From Algoriphagus aquimarinus (lineage in GTDB: Bacteria > Bacteroidota > Bacteroidia > Cytophagales > Cyclobacteriaceae), in the NCBI RefSeq assembly GCF_900112005.1, contig NZ_FOKK01000008.1, forward strand, positions 166,523 through 230,522: 64,000 bases of DNA. Reading direction: 5' to 3'. The translations under genes and the position numbers were made by a program. Below, one piece after another: positions 8,892-19,054 of this stretch. Each line of letters starts with the position of its first letter. The first letter of the stretch is position 1. The notes under the pieces are model-generated. The model saw only the letters and a program-made list of their open reading frames with translations, made no database searches and had not been told where the DNA came from.

Positions 8892-10817
8892 TTATCTCAA
8901 AGAATTAATCCACTTAGCGATTTTCATTGCATCTTCTTTCGATACCTGAGCCATTGGAGGCATTTCAGTAGGATAATCAGGCCAGTTTTGAGGCTGAGGA
9001 TTATAGATCAATTCAACGATTTTTTCGTCAGAATATCTTCTTTTAGCTACATCTTGATAGGCTGGGCCAATAACCTTTTTGTCTTTCATGTGGCAAGCAG
9101 AACAGGTGTTTTTTGCCAAGATAGCTTTGATCTCTACTTCTGTAGGAACTGCAGAAGCAACTTTAGCAGTCTTTGCAGGAACAATTTTGGTTGCTGCTAT
9201 TTGCTTAGCGGGCTCTGGAGCTGGAGGAGTTTTGATCACCATTTTGGCACCTGAAGGAATGTTATGCAACGTATAATAAGCATCCGGGTGTACAATAGAA
9301 AAGCTTCCATCTACAGCACGAATACCATTGAGGCTAAGCTTGTGAACAAAGTCTTCTCTCAGACCTTCCACTGCAATTCTCGCAGACATACCATCTTCTG
9401 CAACTTCCACACCTAGCACTTTCAAGGTTTTGATGTCAACAGGAGGACTTCCGTAAACTGGGAAGTACTTGTAAGTGAAGCTTTCTACAGCATAAGAAGT
9501 TAAATCTTCCGCAGAAGCCTTGTCAACAGGCTTAGTGAATTCGATTAAGAATCCATCAGGCTGAGCTTTTACAGTTCTCATTTCGAATGGTATATTATGA
9601 TTCCAAACTAGACGTTGCAAACCTTCATTTGCTTCACCTGCAGAACCCCAACCACGGTTAGTCTCACCAATAAACAAAGACTTGTCTGGAGCCCATACCA
9701 TTCTCAAAATACCAGATTGGAAACCAGATCTGAAATCGATAGAAGCACCTTGCATTACACCATTTACTTCTTCAAGGATGACACGCATGATCTTACTTTG
9801 ACCTTGGTCGCCAACTAGGACTTGACCTCCAAAAGGACCAAAGTTTCCTTCTGGAATCACGATAGGCTCAGAGTTGGAAATACCTTGAATACCATGAGGT
9901 AACCAAACTGCCGGAAGTTTCAAATCTGGAAGTTTTTCTTTCGCTTGCGCCATGGTGATGTATGGAGCATCCATTACGTTCTCTGGCTTTTGAAAGCCGC
10001 CGGTTCCATTAGGTGTCTTTTGTGGATCAACGACTTTGTTGAATTCCTCAGCAGTCAATTTCAAAGGAGAGTTAGGAAGTCCAGTCCAAGCCAAACCTGC
10101 TGGGTGACCTGTGAAATCACCTTTGTCGATGAACCAAAGTCCACCTGAACCCATGTAATCACCTTGGTTTTCCGTATATACTAACTTGTCTCCAAGCATA
10201 CCCAAACCAGCTGGAGATCTCATTCCAGTGGCATAAGGCTCCATATTTCCATCACGGCTGATCTTCATGATCCAACCTCTCATTGGTACACGGCTTTCGC
10301 CTCTCCACCATTCCTGATCACCAAAAGCTACGTTGGCAGATACGAAGAAAGAGCCATCAGGACCTACTTTAGGGCCAAAGCTATACTCGTGGTAATGTGC
10401 AGAAATCGGCCAAGCGTATACTGTCTCATATAAATCAGCAGTACCATCTTGATCTGTATCAACCAACTTGGTGAGCTCACCTCTTTGAGCCATATAGAAT
10501 GCTCCATCTTCGTAGTGAAGACCAAGAATCTCGTGAAGTCCTGAAGCAAACTTTCTGAAGAAAGGCTTAGAGCTAGTTGGGTTTTCTACGATAAATACAT
10601 CACCTCTACGAGTGGCTACACCTAGATCGCCATTTGGCAACATGGTCATTCCACCAACTTCCAGAAGGGTGCCTTCTGGAGCTGTAACTCGCATTATTTT
10701 AAAGAAATCCTCTTCTTTCGGAGATTCCTGTGCATCAACTTGCCCAGGCATGAGCTGAATTACAGCTGCTAGTCCAAAGGCAATTTTTGTGAATTTGTTC
10801 TTAAATAGTGTTTTCAT
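8892..10817 (-). CDS. Secreted beta-propeller (PQQ-dehydrogenase/auracyanin-like) protein with C-terminal cytochrome c domain
   Basis: A 641-aa exported protein with signal peptide ending near GQVDAQ. Residues about 35-400 look like a six- or seven-bladed propeller of the sugar-dehydrogenase/PQQ type (MTMLPNGDLGVATRRGDV; GMRSPAGLG; WLPHGIQG). A beta-sandwich segment of about 410-530 follows, then an Ala/Pro/Lys-rich linker. The C-terminal cytochrome c domain has CSACH at 572-576 and a candidate axial Met619 in the TEMPPM stretch. It would pass electrons from an oxidised substrate to the respiratory chain. Last gene of the SusCD operon, 18 nt after the DUF1080 gene. Whether the propeller is catalytic or only structural is not clear. 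Confidence 0.82.
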   Translation of the reverse strand: MKTLFKNKFTKIAFGLAAVIQLMPGQVDAQESPKEEDFFKIMRVTAPEGTLLEVGGMTMLPNGDLGVATRRGDVFIVENPTSSKPFFRKFASGLHEILGLHYEDGAFYMAQRGELTKLVDTDQDGTADLYETVYAWPISAHYHEYSFGPKVGPDGSFFVSANVAFGDQEWWRGESRVPMRGWIMKISRDGNMEPYATGMRSPAGLGMLGDKLVYTENQGDYMGSGGLWFIDKGDFTGHPAGLAWTGLPNSPLKLTAEEFNKVVDPQKTPNGTGGFQKPENVMDAPYITMAQAKEKLPDLKLPAVWLPHGIQGISNSEPIVIPEGNFGPFGGQVLVGDQGQSKIMRVILEEVNGVMQGASIDFRSGFQSGILRMVWAPDKSLFIGETNRGWGSAGEANEGLQRLVWNHNIPFEMRTVKAQPDGFLIEFTKPVDKASAEDLTSYAVESFTYKYFPVYGSPPVDIKTLKVLGVEVAEDGMSARIAVEGLREDFVHKLSLNGIRAVDGSFSIVHPDAYYTLHNIPSGAKMVIKTPPAPEPAKQIAATKIVPAKTAKVASAVPTEVEIKAILAKNTCSACHMKDKKVIGPAYQDVAKRRYSDEKIVELIYNPQPQNWPDYPTEMPPMAQVSKEDAMKIAKWINSLR

Positions 10818-10835
10818 CTTTGCGCTGTCCTTGGA

Positions 10836-12623
10836 TTAAAAGAGAAGATTGTAAACGATGTTTCCCTTTGCAGGCAAGAAAATACCGGCATTGCCATCTG
10901 TAGTATGTGCTACTGGAGCACCGTATGTAGACTCATCGTATTCCAGGTACAAACCAGTTTCTGGCAGTAAATAATAGCCTTTGTTGATCTTTTGAATCTC
11001 AGTGCCAGCAGCTACTTTGTAAAAGCCATTGCCTATACCAGAAACAGATCTATTGATTCCTTTGCCTGTTTCCAATACTTTGATTTCATCCTTAACTGAT
11101 TCACCATTGAGTAGGTAGGAGAAGATAATATCTTCAGAACCGTTCTTTAACTGGTAACCTTTTGTTCTGAATTCTTTTGAAGCACTGTAATCGCTGCTTA
11201 CCGCATTCACTGCCGGATTACTTAAGTTAATGACTGCACCTCGCGGGATGGAGACTCCATTTCCACGGCTATTCCACATAGGAGTAGCGTCCAAAAACAA
11301 GCCTCTCCATACTTGGATCAGAGTACCAGTTTCCATATCGTATGCGTAGTTCACCTGCTCTTTGCTGGCAACGGATACTACGTGACTCAATCTTTTTGAT
11401 CCAGGATAGTCTCGGAAGCTGCGCAAAACTGGAGTTTCGTCAGCATCTACTAGAATCGGATCGGTATCTTGGGAAGCACCAGCTTCAGAAACAAGAAGGT
11501 TTGTGCTTCTAAGTCCTGGGCCTGAAATGGCCAAATTGAATCCATCGACAGACCAATTTCTGTTTTTGGAAGCAATGATCTGGATTGGATTGTCCCCAGC
11601 TTTCAATTGCTTATTGACTCTAACACCTCTATCAGTAAGATTGGAAATGCTTTCACTACCAGTAGCGAAACCAGCTAATCCACCTGGTACTTGAAGTGTG
11701 ATTTGATATTCACCAGCTTCAGCAACATTTAAGTTCGCTGTGTATTTAGTCAAATTGACATCAGATACGGAAGCAGGAACTTCTGATAAGGAAGCAACGC
11801 TTCCTTTAGCTACAGACGACTTGCCTGCTAGCTCTTCAAGGTTATTGAATGAACCTTGGAATGTTTCATAGCTTACTTTAGAAACAGTAGGAGTCTTGGC
11901 ATTGAATGGAGTGATTTCGATATTTCTGAAAGCCACAGCACCATGATCCCCTTGAATTCTTAGTGGGCCTTCGGCTACATCTTTACCTGACATTGCGCCA
12001 CGGGTAGGGCCGAAAACTTCCACATTTTCGTGAATTGTTACTCCATTAAGTTTTATGAAAAGGAATCGAGCATTTTCGATTTTGTTCCCTGAAGCGTCAA
12101 ATTTTGCTGCTTGGAAAGATACCTCCAGCTTTTGCCAAACACCAGGTGCTTTGCTTGCATTTTGACGTGGAGCATAACCTTGGTAGCCTTTTTGGCCATC
12201 AGGCTTGCTCTCATCCCAGCGCTGATAGATTCCGCCATTATCACCAGGTTTGGTGTTGGTAGTAGTCCAGCTATCTAGGATTTGAATTTCATAGTTTCCT
12301 TGAAGGTAAACTCCGGAATTAGATCCTGGAGCAACCATGTACTCCAAAGAAAGATCTACATCTCCGAATTTATCTGTAGAAATAATATCTGCTCCATGGG
12401 TTTTCTTGGTTGGAAGATTAGCCATGATGCCAGCGCCACTGGCAGATTGAAGCTCATTAGGAATGACTGGGTTTGCCCAGACCTTTCCCACTTCTGTCCA
12501 GCTACCTTTGTTTCCTTCGAAGGAACCTAGGTTGAGCTTAACAGGATTTTGCTGCGCTTGTATCGTACCGATCTGTATAGCCAGAGCAGCGGTCAGCAAG
12601 CAAACATGTTTTTTCAAAATCAT
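10836..12623 (-). CDS. DUF1080 (3-keto-disaccharide hydrolase family) secreted protein
   Basis: A 595-aa protein with signal peptide (LAIQIGTIQAQ). The DUF1080 jelly-roll covers about 30-240 (DVDLSLEYMVAPGSNSGVYLQG; GDHGAVAFRNIEITPF). The next 130 residues resemble a CBM-like beta domain (AEAGEYQITLQVPGG). A further C-terminal domain of about 390-595 has SFRDYPGSKRLSHVV and repeats the style of the propeller partner. The family has been linked to hydrolysis of 3-keto-glycosides after oxidation at C3. It lies 18 nt upstream of the cytochrome c gene, which fits an oxidise-then-cleave scheme. Catalysis by this member is inferred, and the long C-terminus is unassigned. Confidence 0.85.
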   Translation of the reverse strand: MILKKHVCLLTAALAIQIGTIQAQQNPVKLNLGSFEGNKGSWTEVGKVWANPVIPNELQSASGAGIMANLPTKKTHGADIISTDKFGDVDLSLEYMVAPGSNSGVYLQGNYEIQILDSWTTTNTKPGDNGGIYQRWDESKPDGQKGYQGYAPRQNASKAPGVWQKLEVSFQAAKFDASGNKIENARFLFIKLNGVTIHENVEVFGPTRGAMSGKDVAEGPLRIQGDHGAVAFRNIEITPFNAKTPTVSKVSYETFQGSFNNLEELAGKSSVAKGSVASLSEVPASVSDVNLTKYTANLNVAEAGEYQITLQVPGGLAGFATGSESISNLTDRGVRVNKQLKAGDNPIQIIASKNRNWSVDGFNLAISGPGLRSTNLLVSEAGASQDTDPILVDADETPVLRSFRDYPGSKRLSHVVSVASKEQVNYAYDMETGTLIQVWRGLFLDATPMWNSRGNGVSIPRGAVINLSNPAVNAVSSDYSASKEFRTKGYQLKNGSEDIIFSYLLNGESVKDEIKVLETGKGINRSVSGIGNGFYKVAAGTEIQKINKGYYLLPETGLYLEYDESTYGAPVAHTTDGNAGIFLPAKGNIVYNLLF

Positions 12624-12676
12624 GTGAAATTGGGGGATTAATAATTACAAATAGGTTACAATAGTGTTTACAAAAG

Positions 12677-12723
12677 AAGAAGTTTTGCAGGAAAGCTTAA
12701 ACCGCTTCCCCACAAAACTTCTT
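12677..12723 (-). other. Intercistronic hairpin between susD-like and DUF1080 genes
   Basis: An 11-bp stem (AAGAAGTTTTG / CAAAACTTCTT) encloses a 25-nt loop that contains a second short stem (GGAAAGC/GCTTCC). A T-rich stretch (CTTCTTTTG) follows on the minus strand. It could be a partial terminator or an RNA stability element that sets SusCD levels above those of the downstream enzymes. Confidence 0.5.
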
Positions 12724-12746
12724 GATTCTATAGGATACGTTTCAAC

Positions 12747-14366
12747 TTAATATCCTGGATTCTGAGTCAAGTTAGGATTCAAAGAAATCTGAACGTGAGG
12801 AATAGGGAATAAAGCTCTGGTAGGGTCAGATGGGCTATGATCCCACCAAGTACCAGTGTTAAATTTGCCAAATCTGATCAAGTCAGTTCTTCTTTTACCT
12901 TCAAATATAAACTCTCTTCCTCTTTCGGCAAGCAATTCGTCCATAGTAAGTGTGCCAGTAGTATAGGCAGCTGTAGTCCAATCTGCATCGTTGAATGATC
13001 TTTTTCTTGATGCATTGATTAGTTCAACAGCTTCAGCATTGGCAGCTCCACTATTTTTTCTCATGATTGCTTCTGCTTTGTTGAAGTAAATCTCTGTCAG
13101 TCTATAGATAACATAGTCATTTTCCTGATAGTTAGGATCATCTGAGATTCCAGAACGATATTTATGGAATCTAGCTCCAGAGTTTTCTTCACCTTCTGTC
13201 ATTGAACCTACACCAGTAGCACCTTCTGAGTTTCTACGGATGTTGTTGACATAAATCAAAGGCTGACCGTCGTACTCTTCAGTACCCAAGATAGGCTCTC
13301 CTGTGTTGTAATCAGTCTGAGGACCGAACAGGAACCATTCTTTCTTTCTAAGATCATTTTCTGAGTATGCGTCAAAAGCATTTGGTGTTACCACGAAAGC
13401 ATTCCATCCACTGTAAGTTACGTCCAGTGCTCTAGACATATTGCCATAGCCTGAGAAGAAACCACCCCATCCGAAAGAAAATCCTCCCTTACGGCTAAAT
13501 GCAAACTGGAAGATGTTTTCAGAAGATAATTGATTCTGATTGCTGAATGGACCTAGAATACTTGGGTCAAGGCTCATGTTTCCAGTAAGACTTCCACCTT
13601 CACCATTGATCACTTTATCCGAATATTTAATCGATTCATCATACATAGGCGTTCCTGCCCATACTTCAGCATTTAGGTATAGTTCTGAAAGCATCGCATA
13701 ACCTGCAGCTTTGGAAACACGACCTACCAATTCCTGAGAAAGAGGTTGAAGTTTTTCCACGTTTGCCTCTAGCTCTTCTTTTACAAAAGCAAAAACTTCA
13801 GCTCTTGTACTGTTTTCAGGATTGAGCGGAGTACCAACAGTTGTTACTATAGGTACATTTCCCCACATATCCATGATTCGCATGTAGTGGTAAGAACGCA
13901 TCACACGAACTTCTGAGAGGATGGATTCCATCTCTGCATCCGTAAGGCCTGCAGCTATATAATCTACGCTTTCCAAATCTTCAAGTACAGCATTCACATA
14001 GCCAAGACCTTCCCACATCAATGCCCAAGCATTTCTTAAGCGTGGTTCCTGATCGGTCCATTCATGACGATGCAATCTTACGTGATCTCCACCATCATAA
14101 CCATGACGACCTTTCTGTGGCCATGCGATCTGATCAGCAGATGATTCACTATGGAAATAAAAGCCATTTTGACCGGTAGGAGCGAGCCAAGCTTGCATGT
14201 GAGTGAATGGTCTCAACACACCCTGCATGATTTCTACTTTGTTGTTGTAGAAATTATCCTTTGATAATTCACTGTAGATCGTCTCATCCAAATCCACGCA
14301 AGAGACTGTAGCCAAGAGCGCAACTGGAGTTAAAACGGCAGTAATTTTATTGAAATATTTTCTCAT
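12747..14366 (-). CDS. SusD/RagB family nutrient-binding outer membrane lipoprotein
   Basis: A 539-aa lipoprotein with lipobox ATVSC (Cys23) and the usual SusD N-terminus (LDETIYSELSKDNFYNN). TPR-like helices follow (SEVRVMRSYHYMRIMDMWGNVPIV; AAGYAMLSELYLNAEVW). The C-terminal signature ELLAERGREFIFEGKRRTDLIRFGKF is complete. It caps the SusC transporter encoded 13 nt upstream and binds glycan at the cell surface. The length is standard. The ligand cannot be inferred from sequence; the adjacent DUF1080/cytochrome genes suggest a glycoside handled by oxidation. Confidence 0.96.
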   Translation of the reverse strand: MRKYFNKITAVLTPVALLATVSCVDLDETIYSELSKDNFYNNKVEIMQGVLRPFTHMQAWLAPTGQNGFYFHSESSADQIAWPQKGRHGYDGGDHVRLHRHEWTDQEPRLRNAWALMWEGLGYVNAVLEDLESVDYIAAGLTDAEMESILSEVRVMRSYHYMRIMDMWGNVPIVTTVGTPLNPENSTRAEVFAFVKEELEANVEKLQPLSQELVGRVSKAAGYAMLSELYLNAEVWAGTPMYDESIKYSDKVINGEGGSLTGNMSLDPSILGPFSNQNQLSSENIFQFAFSRKGGFSFGWGGFFSGYGNMSRALDVTYSGWNAFVVTPNAFDAYSENDLRKKEWFLFGPQTDYNTGEPILGTEEYDGQPLIYVNNIRRNSEGATGVGSMTEGEENSGARFHKYRSGISDDPNYQENDYVIYRLTEIYFNKAEAIMRKNSGAANAEAVELINASRKRSFNDADWTTAAYTTGTLTMDELLAERGREFIFEGKRRTDLIRFGKFNTGTWWDHSPSDPTRALFPIPHVQISLNPNLTQNPGY

Positions 14367-14379
14367 GATTTTTTCTTAG

Positions 14380-17300
14380 TTAAAATCCAACTTGTAGACC
14401 TAGTGTGAAGCTTTTTGTTCTTGGATAGAAGCCTCTACCATCGATGCCGGTGTTAAAGCCTACATCCTGAAGTTCTGGATCGATTCCTGAATAACCAGTG
14501 ATAGTCATTAGGTTACGTCCTGAGCCATACACTCTGAGGTTTCTTACATACTTACCACCAACTTTGAAGTTGTAACCCAACGTCAAGTTGTCAAGCTTTA
14601 CAAAGGAGCCCTTTTCGATGTAGTAGTCAGAAAATTGAGGATCATCGTCTAACTGAGCGTGCTCAGTGATTGCGCTTTCAAGTAGGTTGTTTGGCAACCA
14701 TCTTTTATTACCGAAGTATAAGTCCTTTGTGTTGAGGATATCAAAGCCAAATTTACCTCTGAAGAAGACGGTCAAATCAAAACCTTTGTATCTAAAGGTG
14801 TTGTTCAAGGAAGCCATGTACTTTGGTACACCATTACCAATGACGGTCAAATCTTCTGAAGTCATATCACCTGCTCCTCCGATAGTTCCGTCAGCTTTGT
14901 AAAACTGCCATTTGCCATCTTCAGTAAAACCTGCAAAACGCTTACCGTAGAAGTTACCGATTACTCCGCCTTCTTCTACTCGGATCGCATTACCCAAATT
15001 ACCTGGGCTAGGAAGTCCTCCATCTTCGATCCAAGAGATCGTGAAGGTTTCATTAGAAAGTGAGCTAAGTTTGTTTCTCTGGGTATTTGCAGTCAAATCT
15101 ACTGTCCAAGAGAAATCATTTTTGTCAATGATTCTAGATGACAAGTATAATTCAATACCCTTGTTGCTGATACTTCCTACGTTGGTTAACAAGCTGCTTT
15201 TTACGAAAGGAGGCTGTTGAGCCGTGTAATCATATAGCAAATCGACAGTTTTTCTATCGTAAAGATCCAATGAACCAGTTAGCTTGTTATTGAAAAGAGT
15301 GAAGTCAAAACCTAGGTTCCATTCTTTTTTCTTTTCCCATTTCAAGTCAGGATTTGGATTTCTAGATGCGCCGTAAGTTTGGTAGTAAATGCCCTCCTGA
15401 GGATAAACTCCCCCAGTACCTAATGTCACCAATGAAAGGTAGTTGCCAATTCCTTGGTTACCCGTTACACCATAACCCAAACGCATTTTCAAGTTGTTTA
15501 CAACCTCACTTGAGCTTAAGAATCCTTCTTCTGAAAGAGCCCATCCTACGGAAACAGCTGGGAAATTACCCCATTTGTTGTTAGCTCCGAATTTGGAAGA
15601 TCCTTCTCTTCTAAGCGTTGCTTGACCGAAATACTTGTCTTTGTAAGAATAACTTGCTCTACCGAAAAATGCGATCAAGGTATTGTCGTCCTTGAAGCTT
15701 CCCATTCCTGGTCTAGGCAATAGTGTATTATTGATAGCAGATCCTGCACCTAAGTTCCAATCAAGGAATCCATCAGTCGTGAAACCAGAGTTATTTACAT
15801 TAAAACTCTCTGTAGTGAAATACTGGTAGCTATATCCTGCGATCACATCAAGAGAGTGATCCATGTTGAACATTTTCTTATAGTTCACAGTAGCTTCGAA
15901 GGTGTTATTCCAGCTTACATAATTGCTTTTTGAAGCATAACCTGTTCCTCTAAATTCAGAAGACTCTCTGTTAGCAAAGTCTTCTTTTGACTGGTAATAT
16001 CTTTGGTTATTGGATACTCGCTGATGAGCTCCAAATGCAGATGCAGTCAAGCCTTCCATAATTTCCAAAGTCAATCTCACGTCGCCAGAAAGGTTCATTT
16101 GATCTCTTTCAGAGATTCTGTTGGCATATCTAGAAAGCGGATTGTAGTTGTTGTAAGCTTCAGTTTCTACAAATGTTCCATCAGGATTGAAGATAGGAGC
16201 TGTAGGGTTTCTCTGGATAGCTTGCTCGAAATCACCTGTATTACCACCTAGCAGATTCGCTTTGCTGAAAGTAGTTGCCAAATTAGAAGCCATGGTAAGT
16301 CTATCGTTTAGACCAGTCTGAGTGAAACTCATTCTACCACCATACTGCTTTCTGCTATTTTCTACAGCAATTCCTTGAGCATCATTGAAAAAGAAAGAAG
16401 TTCTATAAGTAGTGTTTTCTCCACCACCTGAGGCTGCGAAGTTGTGGTACTGACTTAGGTTATCCTTATTGATCAATTCCTGATATAGATCTGTATCCGA
16501 ACCTAAATCATTTCCTTCGCCAATAAGTCCTTGGTCGATCAAGTCTCTGTATTGAGTAGCAGTAAGATTGTTAGGTCTTTTATCTACATACTCTCTTTGC
16601 ACGTAAGTAGAGTAGTCAAATCTAGACTGACCAGATTTACCTTTTTTGGTAGTGATCAAAATCACACCTGCATTACCTCGAGTACCGTAGATAGCAGCTG
16701 CTGAACCGTCTTTCAACACATCAAAAGTAGCAATATCATCCTGCTGCAATAGATCTAGGCTACCACCAGGAATACCATCGATTACGATCAATGGCTCTGT
16801 AGTACCTTTCACAGAACTAATACCTCTCAATTGGATATTTGTTGGGCCGTTAGGATTATTGCCTTGAGTCCTTACTATGTTCAGACCTGCTACTTTACCT
16901 TGGATCAATTCCATTGGCGAACGCATACCGCCTTGGATAAAGTCTTCGCTGGATACATTAACTACTGCAGAAGTGATTTCTTTTTTCTTCTGAGTACCGT
17001 AACCGATCACGACCACTTCATTTAGAGACTGTACATCGTCCATCATGGTGATATTGAAGGTTCTTCTTTCACCCACTACCATTTCTACACTTTCCATTCC
17101 TATGAATGAAAAAGTAAGAATGGAAGATCCTGAAGTTACTTCAAGGTTAAACTTGCCATCAATATCAGTGACAGTTCCATTAGTAGTACCTTTTTCGATC
17201 ACCGTCACACCTGGAAGTGGGATGTTCGTTTCATCGATTACTACACCTGATACAGTGATTGCCGCTGCTTCCTCGATAGTTACAGCTGTTTCAGGTACAT

Positions 17301-17664
17301 ACACGGCTCTTTTTCTCACCATGATGTTCTGATTGATCTGCTTAAACTCCAGTTTGGTCTGTCTGGACATTTCTACCAATGCATCAAAGACGTTTGTGTT
17401 GATGTCCATTTGGACATGAGGAATTCCTTTGATCTCCTTATTGGTAAAGACAAAATTAAATCCTGTAGCCGCTTCTATTTTCTGAAAAGCGTCTTCTACA
17501 GATACATTTTTTAAATGCATGTTTACTTGAACCTCGTCCATTCTTTTGTCCTGGATCCTGCCGGTCGCGGCAAAGAGGACAGTCATGGTAAGGCACTGCA
17601 CTAAGATTATGTGGAAAAATCTCTTAGAAACAGTTAATACGTGTAACCGTACGTCATTTTTCAT
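14380..17664 (-). CDS. SusC/RagA family TonB-dependent receptor with N-terminal STN signalling domain
   Basis: An outer-membrane, TonB-dependent importer of 1094 aa. An upstream in-frame TTG at 17673 exists, but ATG at 17664 (MKNDVRL) is the more natural start. Order: signal segment (about 10-35), STN domain (about 45-112, DAFQKIEAATGFNFVF), carboxypeptidase-like beta domain (about 138-212, SGVVIDETNIPLPGV), TonB-box region (EVVVIGYG), plug (GKVAGLNIV; LIVIDGIPGG) and a 22-strand barrel ending in LGLQVGF. The STN domain, together with the sigma and FecR genes just upstream, marks it as a signal-transducing receptor that activates its own operon when substrate is bound. Confidence 0.96.
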   Translation of the reverse strand: MKNDVRLHVLTVSKRFFHIILVQCLTMTVLFAATGRIQDKRMDEVQVNMHLKNVSVEDAFQKIEAATGFNFVFTNKEIKGIPHVQMDINTNVFDALVEMSRQTKLEFKQINQNIMVRKRAVYVPETAVTIEEAAAITVSGVVIDETNIPLPGVTVIEKGTTNGTVTDIDGKFNLEVTSGSSILTFSFIGMESVEMVVGERRTFNITMMDDVQSLNEVVVIGYGTQKKKEITSAVVNVSSEDFIQGGMRSPMELIQGKVAGLNIVRTQGNNPNGPTNIQLRGISSVKGTTEPLIVIDGIPGGSLDLLQQDDIATFDVLKDGSAAAIYGTRGNAGVILITTKKGKSGQSRFDYSTYVQREYVDKRPNNLTATQYRDLIDQGLIGEGNDLGSDTDLYQELINKDNLSQYHNFAASGGGENTTYRTSFFFNDAQGIAVENSRKQYGGRMSFTQTGLNDRLTMASNLATTFSKANLLGGNTGDFEQAIQRNPTAPIFNPDGTFVETEAYNNYNPLSRYANRISERDQMNLSGDVRLTLEIMEGLTASAFGAHQRVSNNQRYYQSKEDFANRESSEFRGTGYASKSNYVSWNNTFEATVNYKKMFNMDHSLDVIAGYSYQYFTTESFNVNNSGFTTDGFLDWNLGAGSAINNTLLPRPGMGSFKDDNTLIAFFGRASYSYKDKYFGQATLRREGSSKFGANNKWGNFPAVSVGWALSEEGFLSSSEVVNNLKMRLGYGVTGNQGIGNYLSLVTLGTGGVYPQEGIYYQTYGASRNPNPDLKWEKKKEWNLGFDFTLFNNKLTGSLDLYDRKTVDLLYDYTAQQPPFVKSSLLTNVGSISNKGIELYLSSRIIDKNDFSWTVDLTANTQRNKLSSLSNETFTISWIEDGGLPSPGNLGNAIRVEEGGVIGNFYGKRFAGFTEDGKWQFYKADGTIGGAGDMTSEDLTVIGNGVPKYMASLNNTFRYKGFDLTVFFRGKFGFDILNTKDLYFGNKRWLPNNLLESAITEHAQLDDDPQFSDYYIEKGSFVKLDNLTLGYNFKVGGKYVRNLRVYGSGRNLMTITGYSGIDPELQDVGFNTGIDGRGFYPRTKSFTLGLQVGF

Positions 17665-17745
17665 AACTTTCAATTGGTTTAAACTACTTGGTATGGTTTA
17701 TTCTTAAAATCCCGAGTGCTTTTGACGAAGCATTCAGAAACCTCA

Positions 17746-17773
17746 GACTGGAGATGTTTACGCATCTTCAGTC
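17746..17773 (-). other. Intercistronic hairpin between fecR-like and susC-like genes
   Basis: An 11-bp stem (GACTGGAGATG / CATCTTCAGTC, one mismatch) with a 6-nt loop lies 48 bp past the FecR stop. No T-tract follows on the minus strand, so it is more likely a processing or attenuation structure than a full terminator. Confidence 0.45.
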
Positions 17774-17821
17774 GTTTTCACTTTTTCATTAATAGGTTTT
17801 TGGTTCATACATAAGAGGGGG

Positions 17822-18904
17822 TTATTGTTTAAAATTTATTTGAATTTCTTTGCCTTCTATCTCATACTTGAATCGAGCTGTATAGCTCAATCCTTCTAAA
17901 ATATTCTTTAGTGTCTCACCTTTAAATTTCCCTGAAAGGGTCAGATTTTGATCTTTAAATTGGTTTACTGTGATAGTTACACCGAACCAGTTTTCTAGGA
18001 TCTTAATAGCTTCCGGTAGAGGAGTGTCGTCAAAAATGATGGTTTGATTCATCCACGCGATCACGTTCTCTTCATCGAAAACGTCCTTTTCCCAAGAATT
18101 TCCCTTTGCAAAAGTGATAACTTGCTCACCTGGAATGAGGAAGTCAATGAATTCCTGAACTTCCTGTGATTTGACCTCTACCTTACCGGTGATCAGAGAA
18201 ATTTCGATTTTCTCTGAATCATTTGCCTTTATATTAAAAGAGGTTCCGAGCGCCTTGGTAGTGATATCTTGGGTGTGTACTATGAATGGCTTAAGCGTAT
18301 CGTGGGCTACTTCAAAAAATGCCTCTCCGTCCAAAAATATCTCACGAGTTCCCCCCACGAAATTTTGTACATATCTAATGCTACTTCCTGCATTTAACTT
18401 CACTACTGATCCATCACTCAGAGTAACTGAAGATTTTACGCCTGGTTTGGTGCTGTAGGTAAGCCAATTGATTTCTTGAGGTATCTCTCTTTCAGGCAGT
18501 GAGTAGTAAAGAAAGCCAAGCAATGCCGCCAATAGAATTATAGCAGCGATTTTTAGCAGATGGTAATTGAATTTTCTTTGAGCGGACTCCTTAGTGTAGC
18601 GCTTGATTGTAGCCTGTGAGTTAATCGGAATCGCTGATTTTTCAGAGTCTTCTGATACTTGATCCACTAACTTAGCATCTATTTTAGTCCATAGAGAAGC
18701 TATTTCATCTTCTTTGATTTGGTGGTCAATCTTTGGAAGATTCAGTACAAGCTCACGAGCTATCTGAATCTCTTTGATGCGATCAGGGTATTTTTCTAAG
18801 TAAAGCTCCCACCTAACATTTCTTTGGTTGTTGGGATACAGTATCCATTCTCTGAAGTCAGAGTCTAAAACGAAATCTTCTGCCGAGAAATTTGATTTAT
18901 CCAT
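17822..18904 (-). CDS. FecR-type anti-sigma factor (FecR + DUF4974)
   Basis: A 360-aa inner-membrane anti-sigma regulator. The cytoplasmic N-terminal part (about 1-115) holds the sigma, and one transmembrane helix lies at about 118-135 (LKIAAIILLAALLGFLYYS). The periplasmic FecR domain follows (about 145-265; SVTLSDGSVVKLNAGSSI; VHTQDITTKALGTSFNI). The C-terminal DUF4974 domain (about 285-355; LPEAIKILENWFGVTI) contacts the receptor STN domain in this family. It lies between the sigma gene and the STN-bearing SusC gene, the standard order for Bacteroidota glycan loci. Confidence 0.95.
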   Translation of the reverse strand: MDKSNFSAEDFVLDSDFREWILYPNNQRNVRWELYLEKYPDRIKEIQIARELVLNLPKIDHQIKEDEIASLWTKIDAKLVDQVSEDSEKSAIPINSQATIKRYTKESAQRKFNYHLLKIAAIILLAALLGFLYYSLPEREIPQEINWLTYSTKPGVKSSVTLSDGSVVKLNAGSSIRYVQNFVGGTREIFLDGEAFFEVAHDTLKPFIVHTQDITTKALGTSFNIKANDSEKIEISLITGKVEVKSQEVQEFIDFLIPGEQVITFAKGNSWEKDVFDEENVIAWMNQTIIFDDTPLPEAIKILENWFGVTITVNQFKDQNLTLSGKFKGETLKNILEGLSYTARFKYEIEGKEIQINFKQ

Positions 18905-19054
18905 AATGAGCCTATTCAGTACATTAAGGAGCGAGGAGTGGAAAGTTATCCTTCTAAATTTTAATTTTTTTTAACAATTACAGTTCTGTTATTAAAAAAC
19001 GTAATCGATTGCGGAATTCGCAATAAAAATTGCAAGAATTGATGATCTGTAAAG